A stretch of 64,000 nucleotides of DNA from JACMQX01 sp044225675 (lineage in GTDB: Bacteria; Pseudomonadota; Gammaproteobacteria; Burkholderiales; Burkholderiaceae_C): contig JBGAIH010000012.1 of assembly GCA_044225675.1 (NCBI GenBank), positions 1 through 64,000 of the forward strand, written 5' to 3'. Shown here in pieces: positions 58,934-64,000 of the stretch. The notes under the pieces are model-generated. The model worked only from the letters and a program-made list of their open reading frames with translations, did no database searches and was not told where the DNA came from. Position 1 is the stretch's first letter. Each line of letters opens with the position of its first letter. A program made the position numbers and the translations under genes.

Positions 58934-61486
58934 ATGCTGAACTGGCTCAAGCGGGCCTTCGGGGACGCCGCCTCCCCACCTTCGATCCCATCGGCGGCCG
59001 ATTCGGCACCGGCCGCCCAAGCTGCTGCCTCACCCATTGCTGCCTCACCCACTGCAATCGCACCCGCTGACGCTGCGGCCCAGGCAGCCGCCGAACTGCA
59101 GCGCGGCAATCGGCTGCTCGATGAAGGGCGGCTGGCCGAGGCCATCGTCGCCTACGAAGCGTCTGCTGGTCTGGCACCGGCTACCGCCAGCCTGGTCAAT
59201 CTTGGCTTCGCGCTGAAGGAGGTGGGCCGACTGGACGAGGCCCGCGCGCGGCTGGCTCAGGCGGTCGCGCTCGATGCGCGGCAGTTCGACGCGCGCTATC
59301 TGCTCGGCGCGGTGGCGCTGGCACTGGGCGAGCCCGGCGCCGCCGTGCCGCATCTGCGGGAAGCACTGGCGCTGGAGCCCGGCTCCGACGTGGCAGCGCT
59401 GGACCTGTGCACCGCATTGCACGGCGCGGGCGACGCCGAAGCGGCGATGGCGGCAGCGCGTGAGGCTGCGGCCCGGCATCCCGGTGTGGCGGACTTTCAT
59501 TTCATACTGGGCAATCTGCTGGCTGAACAGGGCGCGCACGCCGACGCGATCAGCCGCTTCGAACAGGCGCTGCGCCTGCGGCCCGGCCACCCGGAGACGC
59601 TGCACAACCTGGGGGTGGCGCTGCATTCGGCCGGGCGGCTGGCGGATGCGGCGGCAGCCTTGCGGGAGTCCATCGCCCTGCGCGGGTCGGACGCCCGCGC
59701 CCACGGCGCGCTGGCCTCGGTGCTGATTGCGCAGGGCCGGGCAGCGGAGGCTGTCGCGCAGGCCCAGGAAGCGGTCGCCCATGCGCCGGGCGACGCCGAT
59801 GCGCACAATGTGCTGGGCAATGCCCTGCAGGCGCAGGGCCTGCTGGACGCGGCGATCGCGCGCTACCGGCAGGCGATCCTGCTCGCGCCGGGGCATGCCA
59901 AGGCGCACAGCAACCTGGGCATGGCGCTGATGGGGCAGGGCCTGCTGGCCGATGCCCAAAGCAGTTTCCAGCGTGCGCTCGACCTGCAGCCGGGGGACGC
60001 CAACACGCTCAACAACCTGGGCAACCTGCTGCAGCGGCGGGACCGCTTCACCGAAGCGACGGCTGCCTACCGGCAGGCGCTGGAGCGCGAGCCCGGCATG
60101 GCGGACGCGTGGAGCAATCTGGCAGGCGCACTGCAGACCTGCGGCGAGCATGAGGAGGCGATTGCCTGCTGGCGCCAGGCCCTGGCCCTGAAGCCGGATT
60201 TCTTCAGCGCGTGGAGCAACATGCTGTTCGGCCTGAGCTTCCTGCCCTCGTGCACGCCCGACGCCTACCTGGCCGAGGCGCGGGCGTTCGGGGCTGCGGT
60301 GGCGGCGCGCGCCCGTCCGGACGCCCTGCCGCCGCACCCTGCCCCACTGCAGGACCTTGGCGGGGACGAAGGCGCGCGCCGGCCGCTGCGGCTGGGCCTG
60401 GTGTCGGGCGATCTGCGCGAGCATCCGGTCGGCTTCTTTATTGAAGGCGTGCTGGCGCATCTGCCGGCCGATGCGTTCACCTTGCATGCGTATTCCACGA
60501 GCCTGCGCGACGACCGGCTCACGCAGCGCCTGCGCCCGCGCTTTGCGGTGTGGCGTTCGCTCGTGGGCGTCCCGGACGAGGATGCGGCGGCGCAGGTTCG
60601 AGCCGACGGCATCGACATCCTGATCGACCTGGCTGGCCATACGGCGGACAACCGGTTGCCGCTGTTCGCCTGGCGCGCTGCGCCGGTGCAGCTGAGCTGG
60701 CCGGGCTACTTCGCAAGCACCGGCGTGCCCGGCATGGACTGGTTTCTGGCCGATGCGGCCGGGGTGCCGCCGGACCATGAGACGCATTTCAGCGAGCGCA
60801 TCCATCGCCTGCCCGAAACCCGCCTGTGCCTGACTGCGCCTGCGGCGGCCACCGCCCTGCCGGTCAGTCCCTTGCCGGCGCTCGCGCGTGGGCATCTGAC
60901 CTTCGGCTGCTTCCAGAACATGACCAAGCTCGGAGAGCCGGTGCTGGCGCTGTGGGCACGCGTGTTGGCCGCCCTGCCCTCTTCCCGGCTGCGACTGCAA
61001 AGCCGGCAGATGGCCGATGCGGCGCTGCGCGAACGGCTGCTGGCGCGGCTGGCCCGCCAGGGTGTCCACGCGTCACGGGTGGATCTGCTGGGGCCGACCT
61101 CTCGGCAGGACTATCTGGCAGCGCATGCGGAGGTGGACATCATGCTGGACACTTTTCCGTTCACGGGCGGCACGACGACGTGCGAATCGCTTTGGATGGG
61201 TGTGCCGACCTTGACGCTGGCCGGGCAGACGCTGCTGGCCCGCCAGGGCGTGAGTCTGCTCGGCGCGGCCGGCCTGCCCGACTGGGTGGCCGCCGATGCC
61301 GACGCGTATGTGGCGCGCGCGGTGGCGGCGGCGTCGGACCTGCCCGCTCTGGCCGCCCTGCGCAGCGGTTTGCGCGCGCAGGTGCTGGCGTCGCCGGTGT
61401 TCGACACGCCGCTGTTCGCGGCGCGCCTGGCTGAGGCGCTGCAGACCGTCTGGCGCCAGCGCCCTGCCGCTACATCCCGACCTTGA
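58934..61486 (+). CDS. TPR protein with SPINDLY/O-GlcNAc-transferase-like domain
   Basis: This is an 850-residue cytoplasmic glycosyltransferase of the GT41 type. After an Ala/Pro-rich head (to residue 50), about eleven TPR units run to residue 430 (repeated phrases such as PGHPETLHNLGVALHSAGR, PGHAKAHSNLGMALMGQG). The catalytic half (about 475-845) shows LGLVSGDLREHPVGFF, DILIDLAGHTADNRLPLFAWRAAPVQ, SWPGYFASTGVPGMDW, and MLDTFPFTGGTTTCESLWMGVPTLTL for UDP-sugar binding. Homologues attach GlcNAc or other sugars to proteins; the target is unknown. Its end overlaps the convergent second PglL gene by 17 bp. Confidence 0.93.
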   Translation: MLNWLKRAFGDAASPPSIPSAADSAPAAQAAASPIAASPTAIAPADAAAQAAAELQRGNRLLDEGRLAEAIVAYEASAGLAPATASLVNLGFALKEVGRLDEARARLAQAVALDARQFDARYLLGAVALALGEPGAAVPHLREALALEPGSDVAALDLCTALHGAGDAEAAMAAAREAAARHPGVADFHFILGNLLAEQGAHADAISRFEQALRLRPGHPETLHNLGVALHSAGRLADAAAALRESIALRGSDARAHGALASVLIAQGRAAEAVAQAQEAVAHAPGDADAHNVLGNALQAQGLLDAAIARYRQAILLAPGHAKAHSNLGMALMGQGLLADAQSSFQRALDLQPGDANTLNNLGNLLQRRDRFTEATAAYRQALEREPGMADAWSNLAGALQTCGEHEEAIACWRQALALKPDFFSAWSNMLFGLSFLPSCTPDAYLAEARAFGAAVAARARPDALPPHPAPLQDLGGDEGARRPLRLGLVSGDLREHPVGFFIEGVLAHLPADAFTLHAYSTSLRDDRLTQRLRPRFAVWRSLVGVPDEDAAAQVRADGIDILIDLAGHTADNRLPLFAWRAAPVQLSWPGYFASTGVPGMDWFLADAAGVPPDHETHFSERIHRLPETRLCLTAPAAATALPVSPLPALARGHLTFGCFQNMTKLGEPVLALWARVLAALPSSRLRLQSRQMADAALRERLLARLARQGVHASRVDLLGPTSRQDYLAAHAEVDIMLDTFPFTGGTTTCESLWMGVPTLTLAGQTLLARQGVSLLGAAGLPDWVAADADAYVARAVAAASDLPALAALRSGLRAQVLASPVFDTPLFAARLAEALQTVWRQRPAATSRP

Positions 61487-63194
61487 TGGAGGCCAGTTCG
61501 GGATAGTTCTTCTGGCTCTCGCCCCAGAGGTACTTGGTGATCTCGCAGCTTTCGTCGGTGAGGAGGAAGCACACCATGGCCAGCCATTGCTGGGCCTCCT
61601 GCGGGTGCCCGTTGATGCCCAGGGCCTCGGAGAACAGGTGGATGTTCAGGCCGCTCGGGTAGGTGTAGACCACCTTGCGCATCGCATCGAGCTCCTCTTC
61701 GGACATGCCGCGCTGGATGGTCGTGCGGCCCATGCGCAGGATTTCCTTGTGCTGGGTCAGCAGCCACAGGTCGGGCGTGGGCTCGGGCGGCAGGTTGCCG
61801 ATGCGCGCCTTTTCGAAGCGCAGCGCCATGTAGTTCGACTCCACCATCAGGTAGTCGCGGATCACCGCCCCCAGAAGCAAGGTGCCAGCGATGCACAGCG
61901 AGGCGAACAGCCACGGCCGCGTCATGCGCGGCTGCTGGCCGGAGTTGCGGGTGTTCAGCGTGCCCACGACGATGCCCAGCGGCAGCAGCATGTAGCCGTA
62001 ATGCATCGGCAGCTCCAGCTGCGCATGGATGCCGATGGCCAGCACGAACAGCACGAGCAGCGCGTCCAGCGGCGTCGCAACGCGCCGGATCTGGTTGCCA
62101 AGCCACCACAGCACGCAGGCCGTCAGAAAGATGCCCGCAGGCCAGCCCATGTAGAGGAAGAAGTCGAGGAAGATGTTGTGGGCGTGCGAGAGCGAGCGGC
62201 CAATGGTCTCCGGGTGGGTCTGCGCCACCGTCAGCTGCGCGACCAGCACCTGGCCCCAGCCGTAGCCGAACCACGGGCGCTGCAAGGTTGCGTCAAGCAG
62301 CATGTTCCAGATCGCGGGTCGAGATTCGTGGCCGAATTTCTCGGCCATGTCGATCGATTCGCCGAGGTACCAGGCGTGGGCCAGTGGATCCATCACCTGG
62401 TTGAGGAGGATGAAGTAGATGGCGAGAAATGCCAGCACCCACGGAAGATGCCGCACGCCAAACAGCCTGCGCCAGTAGATGGCGAATCCACCCAGCACCA
62501 TCAATGTGAGCCACGAAGTGCGGGACTGCGCCATGGCCACGCCCACGAGAAGATACATGATCCAGGGCAACGCGATGCGACCTCGCAGGAAGCCGCGCAT
62601 GCAGAGCCAGCTCACCGCCACCATGCCCCAGATGAGAAACGTCGCAAGCTGGTTGGGCTGACCGAGGTTCGCCTGGGCCCGGCGGTCTTGAGAGCCGGTG
62701 AGGATCCAGATTCCGACCCCATAGTCCGACATGTCGAGCCACTGGATCAGCACCAGGGCGACGGAGAGCGTCGCCGCGATGGCAATGGCGACGAAGAGCC
62801 CATCGATCAGCTCGGTCGGGTTGCGACGGGCCCAAGCCGCGCCTGTGAGCATCGCCAGCAGAAGTCCAAGGAGGTAGGCCGTGTTGGTCCAGGCCGTGCC
62901 AGCCAGCAGAATGACGCCACCGGCCCACTGCAGAAGCGGCACAGGTACGAGAACGGCGATGAGGATGGTGATCGGATGCCAGGGGGTGCCGTCTCGGACG
63001 CTGAACATCACCACAAAGGCCGCCAGCATCAGGTTCATCGCGAGCCAGGCATCGCGATGAAAGGAACTCCAGGGAAGGTGGTAGTTGGGCAGCAGCCATG
63101 CGTAGGACATGGAGGCAGCGCCGGCCAGGAGCCAGAACGGGGAGACGAGGCGGTTGGGCCCGCGTTCGCTGAAAGTCTTGATGAATTGCCGCAT
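61470..63194 (-). CDS. PglL-type O-oligosaccharyltransferase, pilin-linked (second copy)
   Basis: This is a 574-residue membrane protein with about twelve segments. PglL/Wzy_C landmarks: RRAQANLGQPNQLATFLIWG, AQSRTSWLTLMVLG, FGYGWGQVLVAQ, SLSHAHNIFLDFFLYMGWPAG and ELPMHYGYMLLPLG, followed by a soluble helical tail (Wzy_C_2-like). The gene starts 83 bp after the pilin gene on the same strand with only a hairpin between, the classic pilin-ligase arrangement (pilE/pilA plus tfpO/pglL), so pilin O-glycosylation is the best prediction. Start MRQFIKTFSERG (63194). Confidence 0.88.
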   Translation of the reverse strand: MRQFIKTFSERGPNRLVSPFWLLAGAASMSYAWLLPNYHLPWSSFHRDAWLAMNLMLAAFVVMFSVRDGTPWHPITILIAVLVPVPLLQWAGGVILLAGTAWTNTAYLLGLLLAMLTGAAWARRNPTELIDGLFVAIAIAATLSVALVLIQWLDMSDYGVGIWILTGSQDRRAQANLGQPNQLATFLIWGMVAVSWLCMRGFLRGRIALPWIMYLLVGVAMAQSRTSWLTLMVLGGFAIYWRRLFGVRHLPWVLAFLAIYFILLNQVMDPLAHAWYLGESIDMAEKFGHESRPAIWNMLLDATLQRPWFGYGWGQVLVAQLTVAQTHPETIGRSLSHAHNIFLDFFLYMGWPAGIFLTACVLWWLGNQIRRVATPLDALLVLFVLAIGIHAQLELPMHYGYMLLPLGIVVGTLNTRNSGQQPRMTRPWLFASLCIAGTLLLGAVIRDYLMVESNYMALRFEKARIGNLPPEPTPDLWLLTQHKEILRMGRTTIQRGMSEEELDAMRKVVYTYPSGLNIHLFSEALGINGHPQEAQQWLAMVCFLLTDESCEITKYLWGESQKNYPELASIKVGM

Positions 63195-63232
63195 GTAGAA
63201 CTTTGATTCGCAACCCGGATGATGCCTCAAAT

Positions 63233-63260
63233 GAAAAAAGGCCCCTCGGGGCCTTTTTTC
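63233..63260. terminator. Strong bidirectional hairpin terminator after the pilin gene
   Basis: GAAAAAAGGCCCC and GGGGCCTTTTTTC form an uninterrupted stem with a 2-base TC spacer. It has a T-run on both strands. It sits between the pilin stop and the downstream PglL gene and would let only part of transcription continue. Confidence 0.85.
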
Positions 63261-63277
63261 AAGCAGAACCGGAGTTC

Positions 63278-63703
63278 TTACTTGCAGCTGGCGGGACGGT
63301 ACTTGGCAGCGATCGTGCCGCCGCAGGTCCAGTTCACCTGGCCGTTGGCAGCCATGGAGCCGCTCAGTTCGATGGTGCTGCCGGAGATGGAGGAATCGCC
63401 TTGGGCGGTCGCGGTCACCTTGCCGTTGGTGCTGTCGGTCTTGGCATACGCCACGCTGGCCACATACTTGGACGACTGCGACTGGATCGACAGGGACGCG
63501 GAATCCGGGAAGCCACCGCTGACCTGCACGGCTTCGGAGACGGCGGTGCGGCCCGACGAGGCGGCCAGCACGACTTCAGAGACCTTGGCGCGGACCGTGT
63601 AGTCCTGGTAGGCGGGCAGCGCGACGGCGGCCAGAATACCGATGATCGCGACGACGATCATCAGTTCGATCAGGGTAAAACCCTTTTGCATGGAACGCTT
63701 CAT
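63278..63703 (-). CDS. Type IV pilin (PilA/PilE-like)
   Basis: This is the major-pilin-like subunit of a type IV pilus. The 141-residue prepilin has an 8-residue leader MKRSMQKG cut before Phe, then FTLIELMIVVAIIGILAAVA with the conserved Glu at mature position 5, and PAYQDYTVRAKVSE. The globular part is Ser/Ala/Gly-rich, and two cysteines (NWTCGG, ASCK end) form the C-terminal D-region disulfide. AGGAG seven bases before the ATG at 63703 fixes the start. The many serines are candidate O-glycosylation sites for the adjacent PglL. Upstream lies a PilB/GspE-type ATPase gene. Confidence 0.96.
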   Translation of the reverse strand: MKRSMQKGFTLIELMIVVAIIGILAAVALPAYQDYTVRAKVSEVVLAASSGRTAVSEAVQVSGGFPDSASLSIQSQSSKYVASVAYAKTDSTNGKVTATAQGDSSISGSTIELSGSMAANGQVNWTCGGTIAAKYRPASCK

Positions 63704-63878
63704 GGATAACTCCTTGGGGGTTGAAAAAAAGCCAGGGAGTTCTGCAGCTTCCATGCCAGGGCGGTCTGGCGTCCGTACGCGGCTCAAATGCCGGTCACGG
63801 CGAGAAAATTAAACGTAAAGGGTTCGTTTCGGGAGGATCCATGCCGCCGGCACTGACATTTTTGTCCGTGCCGATGTG

Positions 63879-64000
63879 TCACTTAATGCAAACTGACCGG
63901 ACCTGCTTCAGGTCGGTCATGCCCATCATGATCTTTTCCATGCCGTCCATCTTCAGGGTACGCATGCCACTCTCGACGCAGGCGGCAAACAGCTCTGCAA
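63879..64000 (-). CDS. PilB/GspE/PulE-type ATPase, C-terminal end (cut by window edge)
   Basis: The last 40 codons of a minus-strand gene end at TGA 63879-63881. The translation ends ELFAACVESGMRTLKMDGME and then KIMMGMTDLKQVRSVCIK, the typical tail of type II secretion/type IV pilus extension ATPases (GMRTL, then T-D-x-x-Q-V). It precedes the pilin gene in the same direction with a 175-bp gap. Too little is present to tell PilB from GspE. Confidence 0.75.
   Translation of the reverse strand, partial: AELFAACVESGMRTLKMDGMEKIMMGMTDLKQVRSVCIK

Noticed and set aside
63704..63878. Sigma-54 promoter for the pilin gene
   Set aside because: The minus strand has a GGCACG element, but the GC dinucleotide required 12 bp downstream is missing, so the -24/-12 pattern fails.
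1..64000. tRNA, rRNA, insertion sequence or origin of replication
   Set aside because: No cloverleaf with GGTTCGAATCC-type T-arm, rRNA-like stretch, transposase frame or DnaA-box cluster was found when reading both strands.

Overview
The window is a dense, GC-rich chromosomal segment. Its gene set (secDF-yajC, fused indolepyruvate oxidoreductase, PglL ligases, TfpX/TfpZ, DUF1631, DUF3717-DUF1289) and protein character point to a betaproteobacterium of the order Burkholderiales, most likely Comamonadaceae (Acidovorax/Variovorax-like). This placement is inferred from gene content only. There are no rRNA or tRNA genes, CRISPR arrays or complete insertion sequences. Both window ends cut genes: a DUF1631 protein at the left and a PilB/GspE-type ATPase at the right.

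Layout. 1-4.0 kb (minus): DUF1631 fragment, secF, secD, yajC, which form the Sec-accessory operon. 4.1-10.1 kb: fused indolepyruvate ferredoxin oxidoreductase, divergent from an Lrp/AsnC regulator that is followed by an MFS exporter. 10.3-11.0 kb: a less GC-rich islet with an XRE regulator and a divergent small unknown gene. 11.1-17.0 kb: PhoX-type phosphatase behind a four-repeat Pho box, an MliC-like lipoprotein, mltA with a head-to-head small membrane gene, and an unrecognised 492-residue protein with a Ser/Pro-rich start. 17.1-24.9 kb (minus): yhdP, carbon-nitrogen hydrolase, sensor kinase, LuxR-type regulator, with yhdP divergent from glnE. 24.9-34.5 kb (plus): glnE, then an outer-membrane factor / membrane-fusion / RND efflux operon ending in an overlapping rhombosortase-like protease gene. 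34.5-38.3 kb: AhpD-like protein plus ECF41 sigma factor (each with an ECF41-type promoter), rfaE2, a ferritin-like di-iron protein, and glutathione peroxidase.

38.3-44.8 kb (plus): a tightly overlapping six-gene operon (flavin oxidoreductase, DUF1365, cyclopropane-synthase-like methyltransferase, chalcone-isomerase-like, MFS, SDR). It sits behind a long leader that can fold into nested stems. The gene set is typical of lipid-modification/oxidative-stress operons. 44.9-50.0 kb: GST, DUF898 plus M48 peptidase, purB, yaeQ. 50.0-53.0 kb: two small zinc/cysteine proteins, then a TerC-family transporter under a yybP-ykoY (manganese) riboswitch with a visible SD-masking hairpin. 53.0-56.8 kb: BepA-like protease, TfpX/TfpZ pilin accessory protein, moaC, ompW. 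56.9-64 kb: a surface-glycosylation and type IV pilus neighbourhood: two PglL-type O-oligosaccharyltransferases, a TPR-SPINDLY O-GlcNAc-transferase-like enzyme with a small partner gene, a type IV pilin, and the end of a pilus/secretion ATPase.

The clearest regulatory signals are the phoX Pho box, the paired ECF41 promoters, the manganese riboswitch, an 11-bp tandem repeat before the efflux operon, and the structured leader of the lipid operon. Start codons were chosen by family alignment, SD sites and 4-bp overlaps, and often lie downstream of the longest open frame.
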